Below, piece by piece: positions 1 through 8,604 of a stretch of 64,000 nt of DNA. Within the stretch, counting starts at the first letter, position 1. Each line of letters starts with the position of its first letter. The DNA lies in NCBI RefSeq assembly GCF_003007715.1, contig NZ_PXNO01000001.1:1-64000 (forward strand), in the 5' to 3' direction. Under the pieces are notes generated by a model, which was not told the DNA's origin, made no database searches, and saw only the letters and a list, made by a program, of their open reading frames with translations. The position numbers and the translations under genes are program-made. The stretch is from Marinobacter shengliensis (GTDB lineage Bacteria; Pseudomonadota; Gammaproteobacteria; Pseudomonadales; Oleiphilaceae).

Positions 1-87
1 AACACGCTGTGAATACGTCCCTGTACGCTCTGCTCCGCCATCCATGGCTCCGCAAGGTTTCGGGAAGCGCCCCCGGAACCGCGCCCC
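1..87 (+). repeat. Three-way-junction palindromic element, copy 1 (left arm cut by window start)
   Basis: Positions 4-56 are identical to the 53-nt core of the copy at 8628-8680. Only the last 3 bases of the left arm (AAC) are inside the window, and they pair with GTT at 57-59. The presumed right arm runs from 57 to about 87. Its sequence differs from the arm of copy 2, although both are C-rich. The core holds two hairpins, with apical loops TCCC (in TACG-TCCC-TGTA) and TCCA (in GCCA-TCCA-TGGC). The element lies upstream of rlmI. Confidence 0.75.
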
Positions 88-138
88 AAACGCAGTGCTG
101 CCCTCAAGCACGATTCTGCCAATTTAGGTGATTATTTA

Positions 139-1335
139 ATGGATTTTCCTGTTCTCTACCTGCGCAAGGGCGCAGAACGCCGTCTCCGTGCCGGCCACTT
201 GTGGGTTTACAGCAATGAGGTGGATACCCAGCGTAGCCCGCTGCCAGGGTTTGAGCCCGGCACGCAGGTTCAGGTGCGTGCATCGAATGACAAGCCGATG
301 GGTGTGGCGTTTGTGAACCCTCACGCATTGATTTGCGGCCGGCTGATCAGTCGGGATGCGGACCATGGCATGACGCCTAAGCGGTTGACGGATCGGATGG
401 AGGCGGCGCTGAGTCTTCGGGAGCGTTTGTTTGATAAGCCTTTTTACCGTTGGGTGTTTGGTGACAGTGATGGGCTGTCTGGCTTGGTGGTGGACCGGTT
501 TGATGATGTGGTGGTGGTGCAGATTTCCACCGCGGGCATGGAGCAGATGAAGGATGCCATTGTGCGTGCCGTTCAGCGGTTGGCTCATGCCCGGATTATC
601 GTGCTGAAGAACGATGGCAAGATGCGCAAGGTTGAGGGGCTGGACACCTATGTGGAGTTTTCCCATGGGCCGGAAGCGGATACGGTGCTGGTGGAGGAGA
701 ACGGTGCTCGCTTTGAGGTGCCGTTGGCCGGTGGTCAGAAAACCGGCTGGTTCTATGATCATCGTATGAATCGGCAACGCCTGCAGGCCTATGCGCCGGG
801 TAAGAAAGTGCTGGATGTGTTCAGTTACGTGGGCGGTTGGGGTATTCAGGCCGCTTGTGCCGGGGCATCCCAGGTGACCTGTGTGGACGCGTCCTCATCG
901 GCGGTGGATGCGGTGCACCACAACGCCAAGCTGAACGGGCTGGAGAATGTGGACACTATTGAAGGCGACGCCTTTGATGCCCTGAAAGCTCTGGCGGATG
1001 AGAAAGAAAAGTTCGACATTGTGGTACTGGACCCACCCGCGCTGATTCCCCGTCGCCGTGACCAGAAAGCTGGGGAGCAGGCCTATGCCCGGCTGAATCA
1101 ATTGGGGCTCAGGCTGCTGGAGCGTGATGGATTGCTGGTGTCAGCATCTTGCTCCATGCATCTGTCCCAGGAAAAGCTGATCGACATTATTCGTGGCAGT
1201 GGCCGCAAGATTGACCGGTTTGTGCAGCTGCTGGAGCAAGGTCACCAGGCGCCGGACCATCCCATCGTGCCGGGGATTCCGGAGACGGACTACATCAAGT
1301 CCTGCTTTGTGCGTTCGCTGACCGGGTTTTTCTAG
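139..1335 (+). CDS. rlmI: 23S rRNA (cytosine-5) methyltransferase RlmI
   Basis: Class I SAM-dependent methyltransferase of the RlmI/YccW family, which in E. coli makes m5C1962 in 23S rRNA. The 398 residues match the family length (396 in E. coli). An N-terminal PUA-like domain (about residues 1-80, starting MDFPVLYLRKGAERR and containing GHLWVYSNEV) is followed by an EEHUP-like linker and a Rossmann domain. Motif I is VLDVFSYVGGWG, the motif IV region is VVLDPPALIP, and SASCS carries the conserved cysteine near the C-terminus. The start ATG has a plausible AGGTGA 9 nt upstream. It is a single gene with a copy of the palindromic element upstream and a 55-bp tandem repeat array just after the stop. 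Identification is firm; the exact target base is inferred from the family. Confidence 0.93.
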   Translation: MDFPVLYLRKGAERRLRAGHLWVYSNEVDTQRSPLPGFEPGTQVQVRASNDKPMGVAFVNPHALICGRLISRDADHGMTPKRLTDRMEAALSLRERLFDKPFYRWVFGDSDGLSGLVVDRFDDVVVVQISTAGMEQMKDAIVRAVQRLAHARIIVLKNDGKMRKVEGLDTYVEFSHGPEADTVLVEENGARFEVPLAGGQKTGWFYDHRMNRQRLQAYAPGKKVLDVFSYVGGWGIQAACAGASQVTCVDASSSAVDAVHHNAKLNGLENVDTIEGDAFDALKALADEKEKFDIVVLDPPALIPRRRDQKAGEQAYARLNQLGLRLLERDGLLVSASCSMHLSQEKLIDIIRGSGRKIDRFVQLLEQGHQAPDHPIVPGIPETDYIKSCFVRSLTGFF

Positions 1336-1342
1336 GTTTTAA

Positions 1343-1507
1343 GGGTCTGTCCCCGAATGGGGACTGACCCATCTTGGAATCCAGTACCATTGTCTAGGGG
1401 TCTGTCCCCGAACGGGGACTGACCCATTTTGGACTCCAGCACCAGTGTTTAAGGGTCTGTCCCCGCATGGGGACTGACCCATCTTGGACTCCAGTACCAA
1501 GGTTCGA
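1343..1507. repeat. Tandem array of three 55-bp units carrying GGGTCTGTCCCC palindromes
   Basis: Each unit begins with an imperfect palindrome of GGGTCTGTCCCC, a 4-nt loop (GAAT, GAAC or GCAT) and GGGGACTGACCC. A conserved spacer containing TTGGACTCCAG follows. Palindromes start at 1343, 1398 and 1453, giving an exact 55-bp period. Similar GGGGTCAGACCCC motifs occur at 1534-1561 and 50601-50691. No gene lies inside. The array sits between convergent rlmI and the HAD gene. Confidence 0.9.
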
Positions 1508-1533
1508 TCTGGGTGCCGAAGACGGGCAAAAGT

Positions 1534-1561
1534 GGGTCAGACCCCGTTCGGGGTCAGACCC
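1534..1561. repeat. GGGTCAGACCCC double motif overlapping the HAD gene stop
   Basis: GGGTCAGACCCC, GTTC, GGGGTCAGACCC. Each half is itself a palindrome centred on A. It lies 54 bp past the third palindrome of the tandem array and belongs to the same motif family. Its right half supplies the last codons and the TGA stop (minus strand) of the HAD hydrolase gene. Confidence 0.8.
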
Positions 1562-2210
1562 GAAGCGACATAACCCGCCAACCATTCTCCACAGCCGTCT
1601 TCTCCAGCGTCGGGTCCGGATCAACCGCCACAGGGTTCTCCACCCTCCGCAACAGCGGCAAGTCATTGTGTGAGTCGCTGTAGAACCAGGCGCCCTCAAG
1701 GCTCTCACCGTGGGTGGCCAGCCAGTCGTTCAGCCGTTCCACTTTGCCTTCCTGAAAACTTGGTGTGCCAGCCACTTCACCGGTGAATTTGCCGTTGACC
1801 AGCTCGGGTTCGGTGGCGATCAGGTGCTCAATGCCCATTAGTTCAGCAATTGGCTCGGTAATGAATCGGTTGGTGGCGGTGATAATCATCAGGGTATGGC
1901 CCTGTTCGCGGTGGTCGGCCAGTAGCTTCGCCGCCTTATCCTGCATCATGGGCTGTACTTTCTTGGCCATGAAGGCTTCGCGCCAGCGTTCCAGTTCGTC
2001 CATGTTGTGCCGGGTCAGTGGTGCCAGGACAAAGCGCTGATAGTGGAATACGTCGAGCTCTCCGTTCAGATACTCTTCGTAAAAGCGGTCATTGGCGCGC
2101 TTGTACTCTTCGGCATCCACCATGCCCTCTTCCACCAGAAACTCACCCCAGGCATGGTCGCTGTCACCGTTCAGCAAGGTGTTGTCCAGATCAAATATTG
2201 CGAGCGTCAA
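1554..2210 (-). CDS. HAD-superfamily IB phosphatase (SerB-like)
   Basis: Haloacid-dehalogenase-type phosphatase of subfamily IB, with phosphoserine-phosphatase-like folding. Motif I is AIFDLDNTLL at the N-terminus, motif II IITATN, and the motif III/IV region FYSDSHNDLPLL. I chose a TTG start because GGAGG lies 7 nt before it and because it gives 218 aa beginning TLAIFDLDNT, the usual start for this family. Upstream in-frame GTG (2252) and ATG (2225) codons would add 14 or 5 residues that precede the domain. In Pseudomonas a similar gene sits next to rppH and ptsP, as here, but divergently. The last residues (SLRV and stop) are encoded by a repeat motif, so the native C-terminus may have been replaced. 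The substrate cannot be told from sequence. Confidence 0.85.
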   Translation of the reverse strand: MTLAIFDLDNTLLNGDSDHAWGEFLVEEGMVDAEEYKRANDRFYEEYLNGELDVFHYQRFVLAPLTRHNMDELERWREAFMAKKVQPMMQDKAAKLLADHREQGHTLMIITATNRFITEPIAELMGIEHLIATEPELVNGKFTGEVAGTPSFQEGKVERLNDWLATHGESLEGAWFYSDSHNDLPLLRRVENPVAVDPDPTLEKTAVENGWRVMSLRV

Positions 2211-2336
2211 GCCGTTTCCTCCCATTGTGACAGGCTCTGAAGCAGGAGCCACAGTCTACCATGACCTGCCGCTAACGGCTCCGTTTGCCGAAGCCTTGGG
2301 ATTCTGTAAGAATGAGAGCAACTTGGACAATTTTCG

Positions 2337-2355
2337 CCGGTTAAAACTTAACCGG
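2337..2355. promoter_or_regulatory. Perfect 8-bp dyad upstream of rppH
   Basis: CCGGTTAA-AAC-TTAACCGG is a perfect 8-bp inverted repeat with a 3-nt spacer. It ends 25 nt before the rppH start codon. It has no T-tract, so it does not look like an intrinsic terminator. It could be an operator or a hairpin in the 5' leader. Confidence 0.5.
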
Positions 2356-2380
2356 TGCCGACTTTAATGAGGACTGTGCC

Positions 2381-2911
2381 GTGATCGACTCAGACGGTTT
2401 CAGACCCAACGTCGGAATCATTCTGGCCAACCACAGGGGAGAGGTTCTCTGGGCAAGGCGAATAGGGCAGGACTCCTGGCAGTTTCCACAAGGTGGTATC
2501 AAGCACGACGAATCACCGGAGGATGCGCTTTATCGGGAGCTTGGAGAGGAAATCGGCCTGAGTGCCAGCGATGTGGAAATCATCAGCTGCACCCGGGGCT
2601 GGCTGCGTTACCGGCTTCCGAGGAGGATGGTACGCCATAACTCGCACCCCGTTTGTGTGGGGCAAAAACAGAAATGGTTCCTGCTGAGGATGATGTCGCC
2701 AGACGCGCATGTGCGCGTGGATGGTACCGATTCACCGGAATTCGACGGGTGGCAGTGGGTAAGCTACTGGTATCCGTTAGGACAAGTAGTTTCATTCAAG
2801 AGAGAAGTGTATAGGCGCGCGCTGAGAGAACTGGCTCCCAGGCTGTTCCACAACATGGAACAGTGGCAACGGAGTGAGCAGAACCGGCGTTTGAAGGAAC
2901 ACCAGAAATGA
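2381..2911 (+). CDS. rppH: RNA pyrophosphohydrolase RppH
   Basis: Nudix hydrolase that removes pyrophosphate from the 5' end of primary transcripts and so opens them to RNase E decay. The 176 aa equal the E. coli length. The Nudix box runs from GGI (38-40) through the [17 protein letters not shown] segment, with metal-binding glutamates E53, E56 and E57. Other family signatures are [10 protein letters not shown] at the start, SWQFPQGG, and [13 protein letters not shown]. The start codon is GTG with GAGG upstream. The gene lies 12 nt before ptsP, and this pairing is conserved in Pseudomonas and enterics, so the two probably form an operon. Confidence 0.96.
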   Translation: MIDSDGFRPNVGIILANHRGEVLWARRIGQDSWQFPQGGIKHDESPEDALYRELGEEIGLSASDVEIISCTRGWLRYRLPRRMVRHNSHPVCVGQKQKWFLLRMMSPDAHVRVDGTDSPEFDGWQWVSYWYPLGQVVSFKREVYRRALRELAPRLFHNMEQWQRSEQNRRLKEHQK

Positions 2912-2923
2912 CGGACTGACTCC

Positions 2924-5230
2924 ATGCTGAGCATCCTGCGAAGTCTAGTACAAGAGGTAAACAGCGCCCGCGATTTGCAGGAGGCGCTGGATATCATTGT
3001 CTCGCGGGTGCAAAAGGCCATGAATACCGAGGTCTGCTCCGTCTATCTTTTAGATCCGGCATCCAACCGTTACATCCTGATGGCTACCGAGGGTCTTTAC
3101 AAAGACTCTGTTGGAAAGGTCAGTCTTGCTTATTCTGAGGGCCTGGTGGGCCTGGTAGGCTCCCGTGAGGAGCCTATCAATCTTGAAGACGCCCCTGCCC
3201 ATCCCCGCTATCGTTACTTCCCGGAGACGGGTGAGGAACGCTTCCGTTCATTCCTGGGCGTGCCCATCATTCACCATCGCCGAGTACTGGGCGTGCTGGT
3301 GGTTCAGCAACGGGAGAGCTCCCGTTGTTTTGATGAGGGCGAAGAGGCGTTCCTGGTCACGGTCTCTGCCCAGTTGGCGGGTGTCATTGCCCACAGCGAG
3401 GCCACCGGGGCCATAAGCGGCTTGTCGTTGACCGGGGAAGAAACCCAGGATGTCAGTTTCAATGGTGTGCCGGGCTCCCCTGGTGTCGCGATTGGTACTG
3501 GTGTGGTGGTGTATCCGTCCGCCGATCTGGACGTGGTGCCGGAGAAACCGACCGAGAACATCGAGCAGGAACTGGAGCTGTTCCAGTCTGCCGTGCAGGC
3601 CGTTCGGGAAGACATCGAGCGGGTAGCGAACCGCCTGGCCTCGCAACTTCGCCCCGAAGAACAGGCCCTGTTTGACGTTTACCTGCGGATGCTGGATGAC
3701 GGTGCCCTGCCAGGCGAAGTTGCGATCAAAATTCGCGAAGGCATCTGGGCTCAGGGTGCTTTGAAACAGGTGGTGCAGCAGTACATCCGTCATTTCGAGA
3801 TGATGGATGATCTTTACCTGCAAGAGCGGGTGGTGGATATCCGGGATCTCGGCCGGCGGCTGCTGTCCCATATGCAGGAAGGCGAGCAAAAGCTTCAGGA
3901 ATACCCGGAGCACACGGTACTGGTCAGTGAAGAACTGACGCCAGCCATGCTGGGCGAAGTGCCGAAAGGGCAACTGGTTGGCCTTGTGTCCGTCAAAGGG
4001 TCCAGTAACTCCCATGTGGCCATACTGGCCCGCGCCATGGGTGTGCCCACGGTGATGGGGCTGGTGGATATTCCGGTCAACCAGCTGGACGGCCGCGAAC
4101 TGGTGGTGGACGGCTTTGAAGGGCAGATTTTTGCCTCGCCGTCATCGGATCTTCGCGCTTTCTACCAGGCCATCTGTGAGGAAGAAGACGAGCTGATCCG
4201 TGGGCTTGAGGTGCTGCGGGACAAGCCCTGCGAAACCACCGATGGCCATCGGGTGTCGCTGCTGGTAAATACCGGCCTGATGACGGATGTGGTGCGCTCG
4301 CTGTCTCACGGGGCCGAAGGCATTGGGCTGTATCGCACCGAAGTCCCGTTCATGATCAAGGACCGCTTTCCGTCTGAGCAGGAGCAGCGGGAGTATTACC
4401 GGGAACAACTGGAAGCCTTTGCGCCTAATCCGGTGACCATGCGTACTCTGGACATCGGTGGTGACAAAGCCCTGACCTATTTCCCGATTGAGGAGGAAAA
4501 CCCCTTTCTTGGTTGGCGGGGCATCCGGGTTACCCTGGATCACCCCGAGATCTTTCTTGTTCAGGTGCGGGCCATGCTGAAGGCCAGCGAAGGCTTGAAC
4601 AACCTGCAGATCATGCTGCCGATGATCAGCAACATTTCCGAGGTGGAGGAATCCCTGCACCTGATTTACCGGGTTTATCACGAAGTGCGCGAAGAAGGCT
4701 ACGACATCCACATGCCCAAAGTGGGTGTGATGGTGGAAGTGCCGGCTGCCGTTTACCAGATTCGTGAACTGGCTGAGCGCGTGGACTTTCTCTCGGTGGG
4801 TTCCAACGACCTGACCCAATACCTGTTGGCGGTAGATCGCAACAACCCGCGTGTTGCCCAGCTTTACCATTCCTATCATCCGGCCGTTTTACAGGCATTG
4901 GTGCGCATTGCCCAGGATGCCCACTCCGTGGGTAAGCCGGTGGGCATCTGTGGCGAGCTGGCCGGCGACCCGGGTGGCGCGTTGCTGTTAATGGCGATGG
5001 GCTATGATTCCCTGTCGATGAACGCGGCCAGTCTGCCGAAGGTGAAATCCGTTATCCGCAGCATTGATCGGGAGTGGGCTATCCAGTTGCTGGAAGATGT
5101 TCTGCTGCTGGATTCCCCCCACGTCATCAAGAGCTGTGTCGACCTGGCCCTGCGTAATGCCGGGTTTGGCCGGTATTTGCGACCGGTGAAATCCTCCAGC
5201 GCTGCGATGGCAGAGCAGGCGGTTTCCTGA
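2924..5230 (+). CDS. ptsP: PEP-protein phosphotransferase PtsP (enzyme I-Ntr)
   Basis: First enzyme of the nitrogen-related phosphotransfer system: it autophosphorylates from PEP and passes phosphate to NPr (PtsO). Length is 768 aa against 748 in E. coli. Domain order is GAF (about 15-160, a possible glutamine/alpha-ketoglutarate sensor), PEP-utiliser N-domain (about 175-300), the phosphohistidine domain with GSSNSHVAILAR (active His364 by position), and the C-terminal TIM barrel with GIGLYRTEVPFM, SVGSNDLTQY and the active-site Cys in GICGELAGDPGG. It follows rppH directly. Having this nitrogen-signalling gene is consistent with nitrogen control of gltBD elsewhere in the window, but no direct link is visible. 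Confidence 0.95.
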   Translation: MLSILRSLVQEVNSARDLQEALDIIVSRVQKAMNTEVCSVYLLDPASNRYILMATEGLYKDSVGKVSLAYSEGLVGLVGSREEPINLEDAPAHPRYRYFPETGEERFRSFLGVPIIHHRRVLGVLVVQQRESSRCFDEGEEAFLVTVSAQLAGVIAHSEATGAISGLSLTGEETQDVSFNGVPGSPGVAIGTGVVVYPSADLDVVPEKPTENIEQELELFQSAVQAVREDIERVANRLASQLRPEEQALFDVYLRMLDDGALPGEVAIKIREGIWAQGALKQVVQQYIRHFEMMDDLYLQERVVDIRDLGRRLLSHMQEGEQKLQEYPEHTVLVSEELTPAMLGEVPKGQLVGLVSVKGSSNSHVAILARAMGVPTVMGLVDIPVNQLDGRELVVDGFEGQIFASPSSDLRAFYQAICEEEDELIRGLEVLRDKPCETTDGHRVSLLVNTGLMTDVVRSLSHGAEGIGLYRTEVPFMIKDRFPSEQEQREYYREQLEAFAPNPVTMRTLDIGGDKALTYFPIEEENPFLGWRGIRVTLDHPEIFLVQVRAMLKASEGLNNLQIMLPMISNISEVEESLHLIYRVYHEVREEGYDIHMPKVGVMVEVPAAVYQIRELAERVDFLSVGSNDLTQYLLAVDRNNPRVAQLYHSYHPAVLQALVRIAQDAHSVGKPVGICGELAGDPGGALLLMAMGYDSLSMNAASLPKVKSVIRSIDREWAIQLLEDVLLLDSPHVIKSCVDLALRNAGFGRYLRPVKSSSAAMAEQAVS

Positions 5231-5236
5231 CCGACT

Positions 5237-5266
5237 GTGACAGTAATAGGGTGCTTACTCTAAAAT
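5237..5266 (+). promoter_or_regulatory. Candidate sigma70 promoter for the patatin-like gene
   Basis: GTGACA (5237-5242) and TAAAAT (5261-5266) are separated by 18 bp. Each matches the consensus at 5 of 6 positions. The start codon is 54 nt downstream, in the 90-nt gap after ptsP. Confidence 0.45.
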
Positions 5267-5320
5267 CCGTTGATAGGTTAGTAACGTAATTCTTACTGCA
5301 GTACCTACGAAGGACAGGCT

Positions 5321-6562
5321 ATGACCAAAGCGACCGAGCTCAAGCCAGCACCGCGCATTGGCCTCGCCCTTGGGGGCGGTGGGCCACTGGGTGGCATTTA
5401 TGAGATCGGAGCGCTAAGGGCGCTGGACGAAGCCCTGGATGGCTTGGATTTCAACAACATCGATGTTTATGTCGGGGTTAACTCTGGCTCCTTTGTGGCG
5501 GCTAACCTGGCCAATCAGATGACCACGGCCCAGTTGTGTCGTATCTTCGTGCGCAATGAAGCCGAGGTTCACCCGTTCCACCCGGAAGTATTCTATCGCC
5601 CTGCATTCCGGGAGATTGGTAGTCGCTTGCTGGCGGTTCCCGGTTTGTTGTCTTCGGCTGTCAGCCGTTTTATCAATAACCCCTACGACCAGAGCCTTCT
5701 GGAAGCCTTGACCATTCTGGCCCAGGCCGCGCCAGCCGGGTTGTTTGATAACGAGGGGCTGCACGAATACCTGCGGCGGGCGTTTACCATGCTGGGCCGC
5801 ACCAACGATTTCCGTCAGCTAAAGCGTAGCCTGTACGTGGTGGCTGCGGATGTGGAGAGCACGGAAGCGGTATGCTTTGGTGCCCCGGGGTATGACCACG
5901 TGCCCATTTCCAAGGCGGTCCAGGCCAGCACGGCTTCGCCGGGGCTGTATGTGCCGGTCGACATCGATGGTCGTTACTATGTGGACGGCACCTTGCGTAA
6001 GGGGTTGCATGCCTCGGTCGCCTTCGAAGACGGCGCCGATCTGGTGCTGGCGGTGAACCCTCAGGTGCCTATCGACGCCAGCGCAGCGGTGCGTGCAGGC
6101 ACCATGAAGCCTGGCGACCTCACGCGCTCAGGCATGCCCAACCTGTTGTCCCAGACGTTCCGCACCATGGTCTACTCACGGATGCAGTCCGGTATTGCCC
6201 AGTATGGTCGTGACTACCCGGACAAAGACATCCTGCTGTTCGAGCCCACCCGGGACGACGCCAAGCTGTTCTTCTCCAACGTGTTCAGCTTCCAGAGCCG
6301 GCGGATGGTGTGCGAACACGCCTATCAAATGACGCGTAGAGATCTGCTGAACCGGGCCGATGAACTGGAGCCAAAACTGCTCAAGTACGGCATCAAACTG
6401 CGTCGGGATCGCCTGGAAGACGAACAACGCACCATCAGCACCAGCCTGTATGGCGAAATGCTGCCCTTGTATGTGGCCAAGGGGCGCAAGAAGCAGGCGG
6501 AGAAGGGCAAGTTAGCCGCAAGTATCGGTAACGTCACTCATTTGTTCTCGAAAGCCCAGTAA
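5321..6562 (+). CDS. Patatin-like phospholipase family protein
   Basis: Serine lipid acyl hydrolase of the patatin family. The oxyanion-hole loop GGGGPLGG is at residues 18-25. The nucleophile elbow GVNSG (Ser55) fits GxSxG. The partner aspartate is likely Asp222 in VDGTLRKG, where many members have DGG or DGA. The protein is 413 aa with no signal peptide or membrane segment, so it is probably cytoplasmic or peripheral. A basic, lysine-rich C-terminus follows the catalytic domain. A good sigma70-like promoter precedes it, so it may be transcribed separately from ptsP. The substrate is unknown; a role in storage-lipid or membrane turnover is only a guess. Confidence 0.85.
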   Translation: MTKATELKPAPRIGLALGGGGPLGGIYEIGALRALDEALDGLDFNNIDVYVGVNSGSFVAANLANQMTTAQLCRIFVRNEAEVHPFHPEVFYRPAFREIGSRLLAVPGLLSSAVSRFINNPYDQSLLEALTILAQAAPAGLFDNEGLHEYLRRAFTMLGRTNDFRQLKRSLYVVAADVESTEAVCFGAPGYDHVPISKAVQASTASPGLYVPVDIDGRYYVDGTLRKGLHASVAFEDGADLVLAVNPQVPIDASAAVRAGTMKPGDLTRSGMPNLLSQTFRTMVYSRMQSGIAQYGRDYPDKDILLFEPTRDDAKLFFSNVFSFQSRRMVCEHAYQMTRRDLLNRADELEPKLLKYGIKLRRDRLEDEQRTISTSLYGEMLPLYVAKGRKKQAEKGKLAASIGNVTHLFSKAQ

Positions 6563-6577
6563 AAAAGCGCCAGGGTA

Positions 6578-6611
6578 CAAAAAAGGCCGGATGCGTTAAA
6601 CACATCCGGCC
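6578..6611 (-). terminator. Intrinsic terminator of hslVU
   Basis: The stem GGCCGGATG / CATCCGGCC (6585-6593 with 6603-6611) is followed on the minus strand by a run of six or more T. It ends 24 nt after the hslU stop. The plus-strand side has no T-run, so it mainly serves hslU. Confidence 0.85.
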
Positions 6612-6634
6612 ATTTCAGTGTCGGGCGAAGCCGG

Positions 6635-7966
6635 TTACAGAATATACCGGCTCAGGTCCTCGTCTTCAGACAACTCGCCCAGCTTCTCATCGACGTACTC
6701 CGCAGTAATCTCGAAGCCATCCGTTACCTTATCACCGGCATCGAACGACAGGCTTTCAAGCAAGCGTTCCAGCACCGTATGCAGGCGACGGGCACCGATG
6801 TTCTCGGTGGTTTCGTTCACCTTGAAAGCCACCTCTGCGATCCGCGCAATGGCATCTTCGCTGAAGTTGAGCTTCACGCCTTCGGTGCCCATCAGGGCTT
6901 CGTATTGCTGCACCAGGGAGGCGTCTGGTTCGGTCAGGATGCGTTTGAAGTCCTCCGGTGTCAGCGCCTGGAGTTCTACCCGGATCGGCAAACGCCCCTG
7001 CAGTTCCGGGATCAGGTCTGACGGCTTGGACAGGTGGAAGGCGCCGGAGGCGATAAACAGAATGTGATCGGTGCGCACCGCGCCATACTTGGTGCTGACG
7101 GTGCTGCCTTCAATCAACGGCAGCAAATCCCGCTGCACGCCCTCGCGGGAGACATCCGATGAGGTGTTCTCCGAGCGCTTGGCGACTTTGTCGATCTCAT
7201 CAATGAACACAATGCCATTCTGCTCAACCGCATCAATGGCCTTGTGCTTGATCTCTTCCTCGTTCACCAGTTTGGCGGCTTCCTCGTCTTTCACCTGCTT
7301 CATGGCGTCCGCCACTTTCATCTTGCGGGTCTTACGCTTGTCAGATGACAGGTTGGAGAACATGCTCTGAAGCTGGTTGGTCATCTCCTCCATGCCAGGA
7401 GGAGCCATGATTTCAACGCCGGCGCCGCCACTGCGAACGTCAATCTCGATTTCCTTGTCATCCAGCTCGCCTTCCCGCAGCTTTTTGCGGAACATCTGGC
7501 GAGTGGCGGAATCGTTACTGGCGCGCTGGCTGTCTTCGTTGAAATCCCGGGCTGGTGGCAGCAAGGCATCCAGAATACGGTCCTCGGCGGCATCCAGGGC
7601 ACGGTTCTCGTGGCGTTTCATCTCCTTCTCGCGGAGCAGTTTCACCGCCATATCCGCCAGGTCCCGGATAATGGATTCCACATCCCGGCCCACATAGCCC
7701 ACCTCGGTGAACTTGGTGGCTTCCACCTTCAGGAAGGGCGCATCCGCCAACTTGGCCAGGCGCCGGGCGATCTCGGTTTTACCCACACCGGTGGGGCCAA
7801 TCATCAAAATGTTCTTGGGAGTGATTTCGTCACGCAGGCTGCTGTCCAGCTGCATGCGGCGCCAGCGGTTACGCAGGGCAATGGCTACGGCACGCTTGGC
7901 TTCATCCTGACCCACGATGTGTTTATTGAGCTCGTGGACAATCTCACGGGGAGTCATTGCAGACAT
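6635..7966 (-). CDS. hslU: ATP-dependent protease ATPase subunit HslU
   Basis: AAA+ unfoldase of the HslUV (ClpYQ) protease. It forms hexamers that feed unfolded substrates to HslV in the cytoplasm. It has 443 aa, the family length. Walker A is GPTGVGKT at residues 57-64 and Walker B is [11 protein letters not shown]; an I-domain lies between them ([15 protein letters not shown] region). The pore loop region GYVGRD follows Walker A. The C-terminus [10 protein letters not shown] matches the tail that inserts into HslV. It starts 11 nt after hslV ends, with a CGGAG site before ATG, and shares the hslV transcript. Confidence 0.97.
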   Translation of the reverse strand: MSAMTPREIVHELNKHIVGQDEAKRAVAIALRNRWRRMQLDSSLRDEITPKNILMIGPTGVGKTEIARRLAKLADAPFLKVEATKFTEVGYVGRDVESIIRDLADMAVKLLREKEMKRHENRALDAAEDRILDALLPPARDFNEDSQRASNDSATRQMFRKKLREGELDDKEIEIDVRSGGAGVEIMAPPGMEEMTNQLQSMFSNLSSDKRKTRKMKVADAMKQVKDEEAAKLVNEEEIKHKAIDAVEQNGIVFIDEIDKVAKRSENTSSDVSREGVQRDLLPLIEGSTVSTKYGAVRTDHILFIASGAFHLSKPSDLIPELQGRLPIRVELQALTPEDFKRILTEPDASLVQQYEALMGTEGVKLNFSEDAIARIAEVAFKVNETTENIGARRLHTVLERLLESLSFDAGDKVTDGFEITAEYVDEKLGELSEDEDLSRYIL

Positions 7967-7977
7967 GGTCGCTCCGG

Positions 7978-8508
7978 TCAGTCTTTGAAGGACAGCACTT
8001 CCAGAGTGCGGTTCTGATTGGTGTAAATGCAGATATCACCGGCGATCTCGAGCGCCTTTTCGGCGATTTCGTGTGCACTCAGGTCGGTATTTTCAAGCAG
8101 CGCACGAGCCGAGGCCTGGGCAAACGGGCCACCGGAGCCAATGGCAATCAGCCCTTGTTCAGGCTCGATGACATCCCCGTTACCGGTAATGATCAGCGAG
8201 GCGGTTTTGTCGGCCACGGCCAGCAGGGCCTCCAGCTTTCGCAGAGCGCGATCGGTACGCCAGTCTTTGGCAAGCTCTACCGCAGCCCGGGTAAGATTAC
8301 CCTGGTGCTTCTCCAACTGGGCTTCAAAACGTTCAAACAAAGTGAACGCATCGGCGGTGCCGCCGGCAAACCCGGCAATCACCTGGCCGTTATAGAGCCT
8401 GCGAACCTTACGGGCATTGCCTTTCATGACGGTGTTGCCCAGAGAAACCTGGCCATCGCCGCCCATGGCGACTTCATCGTCCCGGCGGACGGAAACTATG
8501 GTAGTCAT
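7978..8508 (-). CDS. hslV: ATP-dependent protease proteolytic subunit HslV
   Basis: Threonine peptidase of the HslUV protease, with a proteasome beta-subunit fold. It has 176 aa. The catalytic nucleophile is Thr2 (MTTIVSVRR), exposed after Met removal. GGDGQVSLG and [16 protein letters not shown] are typical family segments. A sigma32-type promoter lies 40-67 bp upstream, which fits the known heat-shock control of hslVU. One of the palindromic elements sits just upstream of that promoter. Order on the minus strand is argS, SPOR gene, hslV, hslU, as in Pseudomonas. Confidence 0.97.
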   Translation of the reverse strand: MTTIVSVRRDDEVAMGGDGQVSLGNTVMKGNARKVRRLYNGQVIAGFAGGTADAFTLFERFEAQLEKHQGNLTRAAVELAKDWRTDRALRKLEALLAVADKTASLIITGNGDVIEPEQGLIAIGSGGPFAQASARALLENTDLSAHEIAEKALEIAGDICIYTNQNRTLEVLSFKD

Positions 8509-8547
8509 TTTGGCTCCAGTTGCCTGATATGAAAGTGTCTTGGAGCT

Positions 8548-8575
8548 TTATGGAGGCTTCTGGCGGGAATTCAAG
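8548..8575 (-). promoter_or_regulatory. Sigma32-type (heat shock) promoter of hslVU
   Basis: Reading the minus strand, CTTGAA (8575-8570) is followed after 13 nt by CCTCCATAA. This closely matches the RpoH consensus CTTGAA-N11-16-CCCCATNT. It lies 40 bp before the hslV start codon. hslVU is a classical heat-shock operon in enterics. Confidence 0.7.
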
Positions 8576-8604
8576 AGGGCCGGCTTGGGGGGGGGGAGGC
8601 CAGC

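Noticed and set aside
1343..1561. CRISPR-like array
   Set aside because: Period 55 with spacers that are nearly identical between units; true CRISPR spacers would be unrelated. No cas genes nearby.
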